Assembly (NCBI RefSeq): GCF_026625885.1 | Contig: NZ_CP113068.1 | Location: 3,968,001 to 4,032,000, forward strand | Source of the DNA: Roseateles sp. SL47 | Lineage (GTDB): Bacteria; Pseudomonadota; Gammaproteobacteria; Burkholderiales; Burkholderiaceae_C | Reading direction: 5' to 3' | Length of the DNA: 64,000 nucleotides | Part shown: one piece after another, positions 1 to 8,991 of the stretch | How the letters are laid out: each line of letters starts with the position of its first letter | Position numbering within the stretch: the first letter of the stretch is position 1 | The notes under the pieces: model-generated | Databases searched by the model: none | What the model was told of the DNA's origin: nothing | Seen by the model: only the letters and a program-made list of their open reading frames with translations | Made by a program: the position numbers and the translations under genes

Positions 1-1
1 G

Positions 2-1321
2 CTCACCGGCTGGCTGGCGCGGCGTTTCGGGACGGTGCGGGTGTTCATCGCTTCCATGGTGCTGTTTGGCCTGTTCTCCGCGCTCTGTGGCTTTGCTCAG
101 AACCTGGGCATGCTGGTGCTGTTTCGCATCTTCCAGGGCCTGGCGGGCGGGCCGCTGATGCCCTTGTCCCAGACGCTGCTGCTGCGCATCTTTCCCAAGG
201 AAAAGGCGGCGGCGGCCACCGGTCTGTGGGCCATGACCACGCTGGTGGCGCCGATCATGGGGCCCATCCTGGGTGGGGTGATCTGCGACAGCGCGACCTG
301 GCCCTACATCTTCTTCATCAACGTGCCGGTGGCCCTGCTGTGCGCGGTGGCGGGCTGGCGCATGCTCAAGCGGTATGAAAGCCCGCGCGATGCCGCCCGC
401 ATCGACGGCGTGGGCCTGGGCCTGCTGGTGATCTGGGTGGGCGCCTTCCAACTGATGCTGGATGAGGGCAAGGACCTGGACTGGTTCTCTTCGCCGGAAA
501 TCATCGGCCTGGCCATCGTGGCAGCCATCGGCTTCGTGGCTTTCCTGATCTGGGAGCGGGACACGCCCCATCCGGTGGTGGACCTGCAGGTGTTCCGGCA
601 CCGCGGCTTCACCGCCAGCGTGATCACCATCAGCCTGGCCTTCGGCGCCTTTTTTGGTGCCACGGTGCTGACGCCGCTGTGGCTGCAGAACACCATGGGC
701 TACACGGCCACCAAGGCCGGGCTGGTCACGGCGCTCTCCGGTATTCTGGCGGTGTTGTCCGCGCCGCTGGCCGCGCAGTTGAGCACCAAGGTGGACCCCC
801 GGCGGCTGGTCTGCTTCGGGGTGGGGTGGCTTGGCCTGGTGACGCTCTACCGCAGCACGGCCACACCGGACATGGGCTTCTGGGAGATCGGCATTCCGCT
901 GCTGGTGATGGGCGTGGGCATGCCATTTTTCTTCGTGCCGCTGACGGGCCTGGCACTGTCCAGTGTGGAGGAATCCGAAACCGCGTCCGCTGCCGGCCTG
1001 ATGAGCTTTTGCCGCACGGTCTCCGGCGCCTTTGCCACCAGCCTGGTCAACACGTCCTGGGAAGACCGCAGCACAGAGGCCCATGCGGAGCTCTCCGGGC
1101 TGACCGACCGCTTCGGCAGCTTGTCCAACCAGTTGGCGCAATCCGGCTTCACCCCGGACCAGGTGCTGAGCCAGATCAACCAGATGGTGACCTCCCAAAG
1201 CGTGACGCTGGCCACCAACCAGGTGTTCTGGATCGCTGGCTGCTGCTTTGCGCTGGCGGCAGCAGCGGTGTGGCTGGCCCCGAAGCCAACCCGGGTGGCG
1301 GACACGACCGCAGCTCATTGA
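2..1321 (+). CDS. MFS drug exporter, DHA2/EmrB type (5' truncated by window edge)
   Basis: Integral inner-membrane proton-driven exporter of the 14-helix DHA2 (EmrB/QacA) family, expected to pump out drugs or other toxic small molecules. The frame is open to the left edge, where the residues LTGWLARRFG match the start of the second cytoplasmic loop in EmrB proteins. About the first 70-80 residues therefore lie outside the window. Visible marks are a string of hydrophobic helices, the segment GPLMPLSQTLLLRIFP, and GPILGGVICD of motif C, typical of exporters. The protein ends in a short soluble tail after the last helix. Its usual partner, an EmrA-like membrane-fusion protein, would have to lie to the left. 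The substrate cannot be told from sequence. Confidence 0.9.
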   Translation, partial: LTGWLARRFGTVRVFIASMVLFGLFSALCGFAQNLGMLVLFRIFQGLAGGPLMPLSQTLLLRIFPKEKAAAATGLWAMTTLVAPIMGPILGGVICDSATWPYIFFINVPVALLCAVAGWRMLKRYESPRDAARIDGVGLGLLVIWVGAFQLMLDEGKDLDWFSSPEIIGLAIVAAIGFVAFLIWERDTPHPVVDLQVFRHRGFTASVITISLAFGAFFGATVLTPLWLQNTMGYTATKAGLVTALSGILAVLSAPLAAQLSTKVDPRRLVCFGVGWLGLVTLYRSTATPDMGFWEIGIPLLVMGVGMPFFFVPLTGLALSSVEESETASAAGLMSFCRTVSGAFATSLVNTSWEDRSTEAHAELSGLTDRFGSLSNQLAQSGFTPDQVLSQINQMVTSQSVTLATNQVFWIAGCCFALAAAAVWLAPKPTRVADTTAAH

Positions 1322-1467
1322 AGGCCCGCTCCCACCCCATAATCTGCGGAAGTTGGCTGTAACGTTGGCTCTAACGTTGGCAGTAGTGGGCCGGGATTGG
1401 CGGAGCGTGGCCCATCGTGGTCCGTTCTGGTTCATCGCGGCTGATGGGCGCAAAGGACGGAGACCGG

Positions 1468-2568
1468 ATGGAACGCGTGGATTGCATCGTGATCGGTGCG
1501 GGTGTGGTGGGGCTGGCGGTGGCGCGTGAGATGGCGCAACGCGGGCTGGAAACCGTGGTGCTGGAGCGGGCGCTGGACATCGGCACCGGCACCAGCTCCC
1601 GCAACAGCGAGGTGATCCATGCCGGCATCTACTACCCCACAGGTTCCCTGAAAGCCGAGCTCTGCGTGCGGGGCAAGGCGCTGCTGTACGACTATTGCGC
1701 TGCCCGCAACATCCCGCACCAGCGTTGCGGCAAGTTCATCGTGGCCACATCGCCGGATCAGCAGCAGAAGCTGGAGCAGTTGCTGGAGACGGGCCGGCGC
1801 AATGGCGTGGACGATCTGGTGATGATGTCCGGTGCGCAGGCGATGGCGGCGGAAGCGTCCCTGCGCTGTGTGGCGGCGCTGGACAGCCGCTCCACCGGCA
1901 TCATCGACAGCCACGGCCTGATGCTGGCCCTGCGCGGCGACTTCGAAGCGGCGGGCGGCATGGTGGCATTTGATGCGCCGGTGACGGCCGGCGTGTGCGG
2001 CTCGGACGGCGTTGCGCTGCAGGTGGCCGGGAGCGAGCCGATGGAAATCCAGGCGCCGCTGGTGATCAATGCGGCGGGCCTTGGCGCGCAGGGGGTGGCG
2101 CGTTGCCTGCGTGGCATGCCGGAAACGCTGGTGCCGCCGTTGTTCCTGGCTAAAGGCAATTACTACAGCCTGCAAGGCCGCTCACCGTTCTCACGGCTGA
2201 TCTACCCGGTGCCGGAGGACGGCGGCCTGGGGGTGCACCTCACGCTGGATCTGGGCGGCCAGGCTCGATTCGGCCCGGACGTGGAATGGGTGGACACCGA
2301 GCACTATCAGGTCGATGCCCGCCGGGCGGATGTCTTTTATGGCGCCATCCGCCGGTACTGGCCCGCCTTGGCGGACGGCGCGCTGCAGCCCGCTTATGCT
2401 GGCATTCGACCCAAGATCAGCGGGCCGGGTTCCGCCGCCGAGGACTTCATGCTGCAGGGGCCTTCCCAACACGGGCAGGTCGGGCTGATGAACCTGTTCG
2501 GGATCGAATCGCCAGGGCTGACCGCGTCCATGGCGATTGGTCAGGCTGTGGCGGACCAGATGCTTTAG
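1468..2568 (+). CDS. FAD-dependent oxidoreductase, L-2-hydroxyglutarate oxidase-like
   Basis: Flavoprotein of the DAO/glycerol-3-phosphate dehydrogenase fold, closest in style to the LhgO/L2HGDH group that oxidises L-2-hydroxyacids. The N-terminal dinucleotide-binding motif [14 protein letters not shown] is followed by [15 protein letters not shown], a stretch characteristic of this group. The C-terminal [17 protein letters not shown] closes the FAD site. ATG 1468 was chosen because the flavin motif then begins about ten residues in, as usual, and a GGACGGAG sequence lies just upstream; a GTG at 1417 would add an uncharacteristic tail. Product is 366 aa. It stands alone between the MFS gene and a small membrane protein, so the true substrate is not indicated by context. 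Confidence 0.85.
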   Translation: MERVDCIVIGAGVVGLAVAREMAQRGLETVVLERALDIGTGTSSRNSEVIHAGIYYPTGSLKAELCVRGKALLYDYCAARNIPHQRCGKFIVATSPDQQQKLEQLLETGRRNGVDDLVMMSGAQAMAAEASLRCVAALDSRSTGIIDSHGLMLALRGDFEAAGGMVAFDAPVTAGVCGSDGVALQVAGSEPMEIQAPLVINAAGLGAQGVARCLRGMPETLVPPLFLAKGNYYSLQGRSPFSRLIYPVPEDGGLGVHLTLDLGGQARFGPDVEWVDTEHYQVDARRADVFYGAIRRYWPALADGALQPAYAGIRPKISGPGSAAEDFMLQGPSQHGQVGLMNLFGIESPGLTASMAIGQAVADQML

Positions 2569-2848
2569 AGCGAATGGTGCAGCGGTGCGGCGTCCATCAT
2601 GCCGCTCTGCGTGGCTTGAGCACTCCGGCCTTGCCGACAAACGGCGTCAGAAAGTTCCGTTTCTCTGCCCCGAAGGCGACGGTGACACGCTCCCTGCTGG
2701 CGCTGACCATTGCGCCAACCCCATCAAGGTCCTGTTGGTCATGACCTCGACGGTGGCGCTGGTGGTGCGCGCCGCACCTGGGAACATGCCTTGCCATGCA
2801 AGGACGGGGTTCTTCCCAACCGTCACAACAACTCGAACGGAGTCCATC

Positions 2849-3004
2849 ATGATCAGCACCATCCTGCTTGTGATCCTGATCCTGCTACTGATTGGGGCGC
2901 TGCCCACCTGGCCGCACAGCCGTGCATGGGGCTATTACCCCAGCGGCGGCCTGGGCCTGGTGGTCGTCATTCTGCTGGTGCTGCTGCTGTTGGGATACAT
3001 CTGA
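2849..3004 (+). CDS. DUF3309 family small membrane protein
   Basis: A 51-residue protein made of two hydrophobic helices joined by a short loop. The first helix ends in GALPTWPHSRAWGYYPSGG and the second is LGLVVVILLVLLLLGYI. This loop and layout are diagnostic of DUF3309, small proteins common in proteobacteria, of unknown role and often linked by annotation to envelope stress. Start ATG 2849 follows a purine-rich GAACGGAG sequence. The 280 bases upstream (2569-2848) contain no gene I can support. Confidence 0.85.
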   Translation: MISTILLVILILLLIGALPTWPHSRAWGYYPSGGLGLVVVILLVLLLLGYI

Positions 3005-3097
3005 CGGCGCAGTGCTGTCCGGCGGCAGGGTTCGGGGCTGCGGTGAACGGGGCGCAGTGTGGGGGCGCAGTGTGGGGGCGGGCCAGCGCTCCCGGGC

Positions 3098-4546
3098 TCA
3101 ATGCATCCCCGTCACCACCGCCGACTTGCTGCGCCGCCGCCGCCAGCGTCGCCGGGACGACGCCGGCAGGTCTCCGCCCGTCAGCGTCAGACCCACCCGT
3201 GTCTGTTCAGCCGTGGAGGTGGCAAAGGGTGCCCCAGCGTGCATCCGGGCAATCGCCGCCACGATGGACAGGCCCAGGCCATGGTGATCCGCGCCGCCAG
3301 CACGTGAAGGGTCGGCGCGGTAGAAGCGATCAAACAATCGTGGCAGGTGGTCCTTGGTGATGGGCTTACCGACGTTGGTCACCGACAGCCTCAGCATGCC
3401 GACACCGATCGTGTCGATACACACCCTCATCGAGCTGCCCGGTGTGGCATAGCGGGTGGCATTGCCCAGCAGGTTCGACAACGCGCGCTTGAGCAAGGCG
3501 GCATCCACCTCGCCAGCGGCGTCTCCATCGATGGTCAGTTGCAGACCGGCTTCCGCGACGGCGGCTTCGTGATAGTCCGCCACATCACGTGCCAGGGCGG
3601 CGAGGCTGGGTACCCGTTGCCGGCGTGCGGTGGCGCCGCTGTTGGCATGGCTGAGGAACAGCATGTCGTTGACGATCCCGGCCATGCGACGAAGTTCCTC
3701 CAGATTGGAGCCCAACCGATCCAGCGTCGCCGCCGGCAGGCCAGGTTCACGCATGGCCAACTCGGTCGCGGTGATGAGCGTCGCCAGGGGCGTGCGTAGT
3801 TCATGGGCCACATCCGCATTGAAGCCTTCCAACTGCGTATAGCTGCGGTTGAGACGCTCCAGCAGCGCATTGAATTGCTGCACCAGCGGCCGCAGTTCTT
3901 CCGGCTGGTCGCTGCCATCCAGCCGCTCGTGTAGCCGATGGGCCGCCAGTCGGCGTGTCTGCTCCACCAGCGACCGCACCGGCACCAGCGCCAGCCGAAC
4001 CAGCACCATGCTGCCGACGGACACCAGCAGCGCGCCGATCAGCGAGGCGGCCATCAGCGTCATGCCGAGACGGCGCACAAAGGCATCGTCTGCACGGGTG
4101 TCGAGCCGCAGCGTGGCCTCCTGGCCTTGTGGGGTGGTGAAGACCAGCGTTCGACCGGTCTGGGGGCGGGCATCAACGCCGAGGGCGCCCGCATGCACCG
4201 CACGGTCGTAGAGGGCGCGGCCTTCGGCGTCGCGCAGCGTGAGGCGAAGGTCTCTGTGAATCTCCAGGAAGTCATCCAGCCGGCGCTGCAGAGGGGCGAC
4301 GGGGGCGACCCTGTGCTCATCCAGCAGATGCTGCAGCAGCGTCTGGTTCTGCTGCAGGGCTTCGTCCTGGCGGGAACGCAGGTCGGAGGCGGTGAGCAGG
4401 TAGACCGCCAGTGACATCAAGGCCAGCCCGGTGAAGGTCTGGGTGGCCAACCACAAGGACAGGCGCGGCCCCACGCCGTCCGGGATGCTGAGCCTGCGCC
4501 ACCAAGGCATGCCGGACCTGGGGCGGAATGGATGCACCGTGCTCAT
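3098..4546 (-). CDS. Two-component sensor histidine kinase (orphan)
   Basis: Inner-membrane sensor kinase of 482 aa. A first transmembrane helix lies near residues 35-53, followed by a periplasmic region of about 110 residues, a second helix near 165-185, and a HAMP linker. The HisKA domain carries AHELRTPLATL, with phospho-accepting His248. The ATPase domain shows the N box LSNLLGNATRYA and the G2 box HGLGLSIVAAIARMH. The layout resembles QseC/heavy-metal sensor kinases. No response regulator lies next to it: downstream is the DUF3309 gene on the other strand, and upstream is the divergent DUF4148 gene 153 bases away. Its partner and signal are therefore unknown. The Arg-rich C-terminus is unusual but looks genuine. 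Confidence 0.9.
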   Translation of the reverse strand: MSTVHPFRPRSGMPWWRRLSIPDGVGPRLSLWLATQTFTGLALMSLAVYLLTASDLRSRQDEALQQNQTLLQHLLDEHRVAPVAPLQRRLDDFLEIHRDLRLTLRDAEGRALYDRAVHAGALGVDARPQTGRTLVFTTPQGQEATLRLDTRADDAFVRRLGMTLMAASLIGALLVSVGSMVLVRLALVPVRSLVEQTRRLAAHRLHERLDGSDQPEELRPLVQQFNALLERLNRSYTQLEGFNADVAHELRTPLATLITATELAMREPGLPAATLDRLGSNLEELRRMAGIVNDMLFLSHANSGATARRQRVPSLAALARDVADYHEAAVAEAGLQLTIDGDAAGEVDAALLKRALSNLLGNATRYATPGSSMRVCIDTIGVGMLRLSVTNVGKPITKDHLPRLFDRFYRADPSRAGGADHHGLGLSIVAAIARMHAGAPFATSTAEQTRVGLTLTGGDLPASSRRRWRRRRSKSAVVTGMH

Positions 4547-4699
4547 GGGGTGTACATGACCAAACGGTAATGCTGCGGTTGGCTTGCTGACAGGGCCCGA
4601 GGACTAGAGTGAATGCCATGGTGTTGAAAGACACCGCCGCAACGGCCCGCCATTGAATGACGGGCTGCCATGGAAAGACTTTGAATAAGGAGATGACTC

Positions 4700-5164
4700 A
4701 TGCGTCGCTTTCGTCGTATCCCAACCTCCCTGCCAACCTCCCTGCCAACCTCCCTGGGGGTGATGGCCCTTGCAGCAGTGATGAGCGCGCCAGCCCTCGC
4801 ACAGGTGGAAGAGGAAATCGCCTCGGGCCCGAAGTCCCGTGAACAGGTCGTCGCCGAGCTGGAGCAGGCACAGGCAGACGGCTCTCTCGCCAAGATCCAT
4901 AGCGAAGCCGGCTATGCGCCTGATTTCGATGAAGCGCACGGTCTGCCTGTCCGCTATTCCAACACCCAGGCTGATGTGGATGTGTCGGTCCGTATGGACA
5001 CGTCCCGCGACTTGACCTTTGCGCCGCCTGCTGCGGGTGGCAAGTCACGTGCCCAGGTCATGGACGAGCTGCAGCAGGCCCGTGAGGACGGCTCTCTGCA
5101 AAAGATCTGGAGCGAAGCGGGATATGCGCCGGAGTTCGAGCTGGCGCATGCGCCTCGCTGGTGA
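4700..5164 (+). CDS. DUF4148 domain secreted protein
   Basis: Predicted periplasmic or secreted protein of 154 aa with a signal peptide that seems to end at APALA-Q near residue 34. The mature part contains two copies of a DUF4148-type unit of about 30 residues: SREQVVAELEQAQADGSL plus KIHSEAGYAP, then SRAQVMDELQQAREDGSL plus KIWSEAGYAP. DUF4148 is a family of small exported proteins abundant in Burkholderiales, of unknown function. The AAGGAG ribosome site at 4687-4692 with 7-base spacing supports ATG 4700. The signal peptide is stretched by a threefold 12-bp repeat (listed separately). A strong terminator follows at 5240. Confidence 0.85.
   Translation: MRRFRRIPTSLPTSLPTSLGVMALAAVMSAPALAQVEEEIASGPKSREQVVAELEQAQADGSLAKIHSEAGYAPDFDEAHGLPVRYSNTQADVDVSVRMDTSRDLTFAPPAAGGKSRAQVMDELQQAREDGSLQKIWSEAGYAPEFELAHAPRW
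4721..4756 (+). repeat. Tandem 12-bp repeat (x3) inside the signal peptide
   Basis: Three perfect copies of CCAACCTCCCTG run head to tail and encode Pro-Thr-Ser-Leu three times, between the positively charged start and the hydrophobic core of the DUF4148 protein's signal peptide. Copy-number change would keep the reading frame and only lengthen or shorten the leader. Confidence 0.95.
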
Positions 5165-5239
5165 GCGGTGAGTTGAGGCTCATGGTGTGAGGCGTGAATC
5201 GCCACCGCAGTCGTGCGGAGCGGTTCTTTCTCCGACGAC

Positions 5240-5268
5240 GGGGCCCCTGCGGGGGCCCCATTCTTTTG
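5240..5268 (+). terminator. Rho-independent terminator after the DUF4148 gene
   Basis: Perfect 8-bp stem GGGGCCCC (5240-5247) and GGGGCCCC (5252-5259) with a 4-base loop, followed by the T-rich tail ATTCTTTTG. It lies 75 bases after the stop codon. Confidence 0.85.
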
Positions 5269-5533
5269 TGCGTCCCGACCTGGTAACAGGCCGCAGATCG
5301 TGCCGCTCCTGCACGAGCTGCTGGCAACGTTTACTGACACGCTATCGGGATTTCCCTGATCGCATCATGTGCAAGTGGGTGCAAAGTGGTATTGCCTTAA
5401 TCCGGCGAACAAAAGACCAACGAGATACCACTAGCTCATATGGGCGCGCGTCGGGCAGCGACGCCCCACGGGTCGTCTCCTAGCGAGGGCGCTTGGAAGA
5501 CGGCCGCTGTCGTCGTTTATCAGGAGCACTTGC
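5269..5533 (+). promoter_or_regulatory. Chitinase upstream region, with weak inverted repeat
   Basis: About 265 bases without a gene, less GC-rich than the surroundings, lead into the chitinase and must carry its promoter. The only structure I could see is an inverted repeat GTGGTAT (5386-5392) / ATACCAC (5425-5431), a spacing longer than a simple operator. AGGAG at 5522-5526 is the chitinase ribosome site, 7 bases before its ATG. Confidence 0.35.
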
Positions 5534-7270
5534 ATGAAGCCTTTCCCGACCTCTCGCATCCCCTTGCATGAATTGCGCAAACTTGCCGTGCTCAGCGCGG
5601 CGGCGTTTGCGCTGCATGCGGCTGCCCAGACCTACAGCGCGTGGGCGCCGGACGTCTATTACGCCGCCGGCACGGTGGTGACCTACAACGGCAAGCTGTA
5701 TCGCGCCTTGGTCAATCAGACCGATTACGCCAGCACGGGCTGGAACCCGACGAATGCGGCCCTCTGGGCTGACCTGGGTACTACCACGGGTCCGTCCCCA
5801 TCCCCTTCGCCATCTCCTTCCCCGAGCCCTTCGCCGTCACCGTCACCGAGCCCGTCTCCGACGCCCTCGGGCACCTGCGCACCGGTATGGTCCAGCAGCA
5901 CGGTCTATAACGGGGGTGATCTGGCCAGCGTGGCCACCACCAACTACAAAGCGAACTGGTGGACGCAGAACAACAACCCGACCACCAGCAGCGGTGCCGC
6001 CGGTTCCGGCCAGCCGTGGACGATGCTGGGGAGCTGCTCCGCGTCTCCGACGCCGAGTCCATCTCCGAGCCCATCTCCGAGCCCGTCGCCGAGTCCTTCT
6101 CCCTCACCGAGTCCTTCCCCCAGCCCGTCACCGGCGCCTTCGCCGTCGCCGGACCTCACTGATCCGGCGGCCAAGTCGGCCACGCAGTCGAGCCGCGTCT
6201 ACACCGTCTACTACCCGTCGTGGAGCGACAACTGGTTCGACGCCACCGGCATGGACAAGAACCAGGTGTTCAAGGCCAGCAACTTCGCTCGTATTCCCGC
6301 CAATTACACCCATGTGGTGGCGGCGTTTGCACAACCGAATTTCAGCTGGGGCGGCATGAGCGCCAACAACTGGTCGGGCACCGGCATCAACTTCAATGGC
6401 CGTCCGTCCGACATCAAGGCAGCCATCGATGTCCTGCATGCCCGCAACATCAAGGTGCTGCTGGCCGTGGGTGGCGCCACGTACAACAGCTGGAGCACGC
6501 TCTCGGCCGAAGGCCACGCAGGCAGCGGCCCGACCATCACGGCGCTGGCCAACATCATGAAGGACGTTGGGTTCGACGGCCTGGATGTGGACTATGAGAT
6601 TGAAGGTCTGGATGGGTATGCCGGCGCGGTGAAGGCCATGCGCAAGGCGGTGGACCTGGCCGGTGGCGGCCGCATTCTCAGCGTGGCGGCTTGGTCGACA
6701 GGCGCGGACTGCACGGCGGCGACCGCCAACGATGCGCAATGCGCTAGTGTGGGTGTGAGCTATTGGGGTGGCAAGGCGGGGCTGGAACGTCAACTGGTGA
6801 ACAGCTACCCGGCGTTGGCAACGGCATTCAACCTCGTGAACATCATGAGTTATGACGCCCGTTACGAGCATTACGACGGCGTGACCGCGTGGCAGCAATA
6901 TCGCAAGCTGTTCCCAAGCAGCACCATTGTGTCGATCGGTTTTGAAACCGCGCCAGAAGGCTGGGCGGGTGGTCAACTGGTGGTGAACAATGCGGATGCG
7001 CAGTGCACGGGTTCCGTGATCCTGCAGAACAGCTATGGCGCCAACATCAACCAGCCGTATTCGGTGGAGCGGTATCTGAATGCCGTGACCGGCAGCACGT
7101 TGAGCAACCGCAATGCCCGCGACGGCGCCATGCTGTGGCAGGCCTTGAAGACGGCCAGCGGCAGCTGCGGCAGTGCCCCCTTGGCTTCGCCGGGCAGCAT
7201 TGGCAAGAAAGTCTCCGGGTCGCTGGGCCTGGTGGATGACCCGGCGCTGCAGACGGCTCCTTGGAAGTAA
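5534..7270 (+). CDS. Secreted GH18 chitinase with two chitin-binding modules
   Basis: Extracellular endo-chitinase of 578 aa. A signal peptide ends near AAAQT (about residue 33). Residues 34-85 form a CBM5/12-type module (YSAWAPDVYYAAGTVVTYNG, with aromatic binding residues). A Pro-Ser linker covers 87-112, a second chitin-binding module 113-169, and a second Pro-Ser linker 170-206. The GH18 barrel runs from about 217 to 545. The catalytic signature is DGLDVDYE: Asp348, Asp351, Asp353 and the proton donor Glu355 are all present. Substrate-side motifs VVAAFAQPNF and NIMSYDARYEHYDG fit family 18. It is monocistronic, bounded by terminators at 5240 and 7325. Confidence 0.95.
   Translation: MKPFPTSRIPLHELRKLAVLSAAAFALHAAAQTYSAWAPDVYYAAGTVVTYNGKLYRALVNQTDYASTGWNPTNAALWADLGTTTGPSPSPSPSPSPSPSPSPSPSPSPTPSGTCAPVWSSSTVYNGGDLASVATTNYKANWWTQNNNPTTSSGAAGSGQPWTMLGSCSASPTPSPSPSPSPSPSPSPSPSPSPSPSPSPAPSPSPDLTDPAAKSATQSSRVYTVYYPSWSDNWFDATGMDKNQVFKASNFARIPANYTHVVAAFAQPNFSWGGMSANNWSGTGINFNGRPSDIKAAIDVLHARNIKVLLAVGGATYNSWSTLSAEGHAGSGPTITALANIMKDVGFDGLDVDYEIEGLDGYAGAVKAMRKAVDLAGGGRILSVAAWSTGADCTAATANDAQCASVGVSYWGGKAGLERQLVNSYPALATAFNLVNIMSYDARYEHYDGVTAWQQYRKLFPSSTIVSIGFETAPEGWAGGQLVVNNADAQCTGSVILQNSYGANINQPYSVERYLNAVTGSTLSNRNARDGAMLWQALKTASGSCGSAPLASPGSIGKKVSGSLGLVDDPALQTAPWK
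5792..5869 (+). repeat. Pro-Ser linker repeat 1 of the chitinase
   Basis: Degenerate CCNTCN hexamer repeats encode an alternating Pro-Ser linker (residues 87-112) between the two binding modules. Such linkers keep exported polysaccharidase modules apart. Confidence 0.9.
6041..6151 (+). repeat. Pro-Ser linker repeat 2 of the chitinase
   Basis: A longer, similar alternating Pro-Ser run (residues 170-206) between the second binding module and the GH18 barrel. The codons vary, so the DNA repeat is imperfect. Confidence 0.9.
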
Positions 7271-7324
7271 GGCGCTGATGGGTTGAGTCCATCATCCAAG
7301 GCCGACCACTGAGTGGTCCCCAAC

Positions 7325-7360
7325 AACCGCCGCGTCGGCTTTGCCGGCCGGCGGTTTTTC
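7325..7360 (+). terminator. Terminator after the chitinase
   Basis: Stem AACCGCCG (7325-7332) / CGGCGGTT (7349-7356), with an inner CGGC/GCCG pairing and a TTTTTC tail. The RHS remnant begins within about 40 bases of it, so the foreign segment sits directly behind the chitinase transcription stop. Confidence 0.85.
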
Positions 7361-7395
7361 TGTTGGAGCTGTTCAATGCTTCAGAGAAGACGTTC

Positions 7396-8070
7396 TTGTT
7401 TGGCTTGACGGCGGTGAGGGTGGAGTACTGGCACAAGGACTCGCTGGGCAGCCTGATGGCCACGACGGACCACCGAGGAGTCGTGACGGCGCGCTACAGC
7501 TACGACCCGTTTGGCAAGCGCCGCCAGGCCAATGGGACGTATGACGCCGCTGGGGTGCTGGTGGTGGACTGGGTGGCTGCCGCCAACTACGGCACCGACC
7601 GTGGTTTTACAGGGCACGAGCATCTGGACGATGTGGGCCTGATCCACATGAACGGGCGGATCTACGACCCGACGCTGGGGGTGTTCCTGCAGGCAGATCC
7701 CATGATCCAGTCGGCGGACGATCTGCAGAACTACAACCGCTACGGGTACTGCTTCAACAACCCGATGACGTGTACGGACCCGACGGGCTATAGCTTCCTG
7801 TCCAAATGGGTGGGTTCGACGCTGATCGGCGGGGTGCTGGACTTCTTTGCGCCCGGGCTGGGCACCTTGCTGTCTTCGCTGTATCAGGCGCGGCTGATTG
7901 CGCGTACGAAGTTGGGGTACCAACTGGGCAGCATCGCCATCGGCGTGATGTCGGCGGTGTATTGCAAAGGGGCCGTCGCGCAATGCAATGCCCTGGGGCA
8001 GGCGGGCTGGGCAGCGTTGGCAGGGCATTCGGCATCGGATGTGATCCGCACCGGGGTGATGGCGTATGGG
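7396..8070 (+). pseudogene. RHS-repeat protein remnant (C-terminal core and start of toxin tip)
   Basis: Only the last core repeats of an RHS/YD protein remain: EYWHKDSLGSL, YSYDPFGKRRQANG, then the conserved closing box GFTGHEHLDDVGLIHMNGR, YDPTLGVFLQADP and NPMTCTDPTGYS. A full RHS protein would need more than a thousand further residues upstream, and there is no room after the chitinase. After the core box the sequence enters a polymorphic tip with a hydrophobic stretch (TLIGGVLDFFAPGLGTLLSSL). The tip is cut near MAYGHF by the insertion element. RHS proteins are contact-dependent toxins, often T6SS cargo; this copy cannot work. The exact break points are uncertain by tens of bases. Confidence 0.85.
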
Positions 8071-8970
8071 CACTTCTCAAAACCTCTCTCACACCTGACA
8101 CCGGAATCGGTCACCATACAGGCCATGATCACACCCCGCATCAAGCCGTCGGCCTTCTGGCGCCGCCAGGCTTCATCTGACCTATTCGTTCAGGACCGAC
8201 GTCAGGAGAAGATGGGCAGCTTCATCGCCAACCTCGCGGCGATGGACGAACTGGTGGACTTCGCAGCAGTTGCAGCTCAGGTGGAGGCAGCCTGCCCACG
8301 GCCCGACCGCAGCAAGGGTGGTCGCCCGCCGTACTCCACCGAGATCATGGTGCGGCTGGTGTTCATCCAGTCGCTGTACAACTTGAGCGACGAGGAGTGC
8401 GAGTACCAGGTGCTGGACCGCATGAGCTTCCAGCACTTTTGCCGGCTTGCAGGCGAGCTGCACATCCCGGACGCACGCACGCTGTGGCGCTTCAAGCAGC
8501 AACTGGCCCAGGGTGGCCTGGGCGGGAAGGCCATCTTCGAGGCCGTGAGCCAGCAACTGCAGGCTCACGGCTACATCCCGCGAGGCGGGCAGATCGTGGA
8601 CGCCAGCATCGTGCAGGCGCCGGTCACGCACACCAAGAGCGAGGAGCGCGAAGCGCTCAATGAAGGGCAGGCCCCTGAGGGCTGGTCCTCCAAGAAGCTG
8701 CGCCACACCGACCGCGCCGCCCGCTGGACGAAGAAGCACGGCAAGAGCCACTACGGCTACAAGGTGCATGCCAACAGCGACGCGCGCTACAAGCTCATCC
8801 GCAAGATCAAGGTCACGCCGGCCAATGTGGACGACGGCCAGACCTTGAAGGACGTGCTGGACCCCAGCAACACCGGCAAACGCGTGCTGGCCGACCGGGG
8901 CTATGACAGCCAGGCCAACCGGGACCTGCTGCGAGAGCAGCAACTGCGATACGGCATCGGCAGAAGAGCC
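8071..8970 (+). mobile_element. IS5-family insertion sequence, 3' truncated
   Basis: The left end is placed where RHS similarity stops, near 8071-8080; the right end, where transposase similarity stops near 8960-8970. The catalytic C-terminus of the transposase and the expected right inverted repeat are missing. I could not find a matching terminal inverted repeat or target duplication, which fits a deleted right end. Boundaries are approximate. Confidence 0.75.
8212..8970 (+). pseudogene. IS5-family transposase, truncated before the catalytic Glu
   Basis: DDE transposase whose ATG 8212 follows AGGAG. The N-terminal motif KGGRPPYSTEIMVRLVFIQS, the box IPDARTLWRFKQQL, the first catalytic Asp130 in QIVDASIV, the signature HGKSHYGYKVHAN and the second Asp228 in LADRGYDS are intact. 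The third residue, a Glu normally about 35-45 residues later, is absent because the frame passes at about residue 250 into unrelated sequence. The protein is thus predicted inactive. The frame is also open upstream into the RHS remnant and downstream into the next coding piece, so it could in principle be read as one long fusion. Confidence 0.85.
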
Positions 8971-8991
8971 CTAAGGTCAACGCAAATCATC

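Noticed and set aside
1353..1388. Three near copies of a 12-base unit (TTGGCTGTAACG) between the first two genes
   Set aside because: The third copy is degraded and the units match no known element; too short to call a repeat feature of interest.
3054..3080. Doubled GCGCAGTGTGGGGG between the DUF3309 and kinase genes
   Set aside because: A simple two-copy direct repeat between convergent genes with no further structure.
5386..5431. Possible chitin or N-acetylglucosamine regulator site before the chitinase (GTGGTAT...ATACCAC)
   Set aside because: The arms are 32 bases apart, unlike GntR-type or LacI-type operators; kept only as a weak inverted repeat.
5792..6151. Short repeat blocks that resemble a CRISPR or microsatellite
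   Set aside because: They lie in frame in the chitinase and encode Pro-Ser linkers; there are no spacers.
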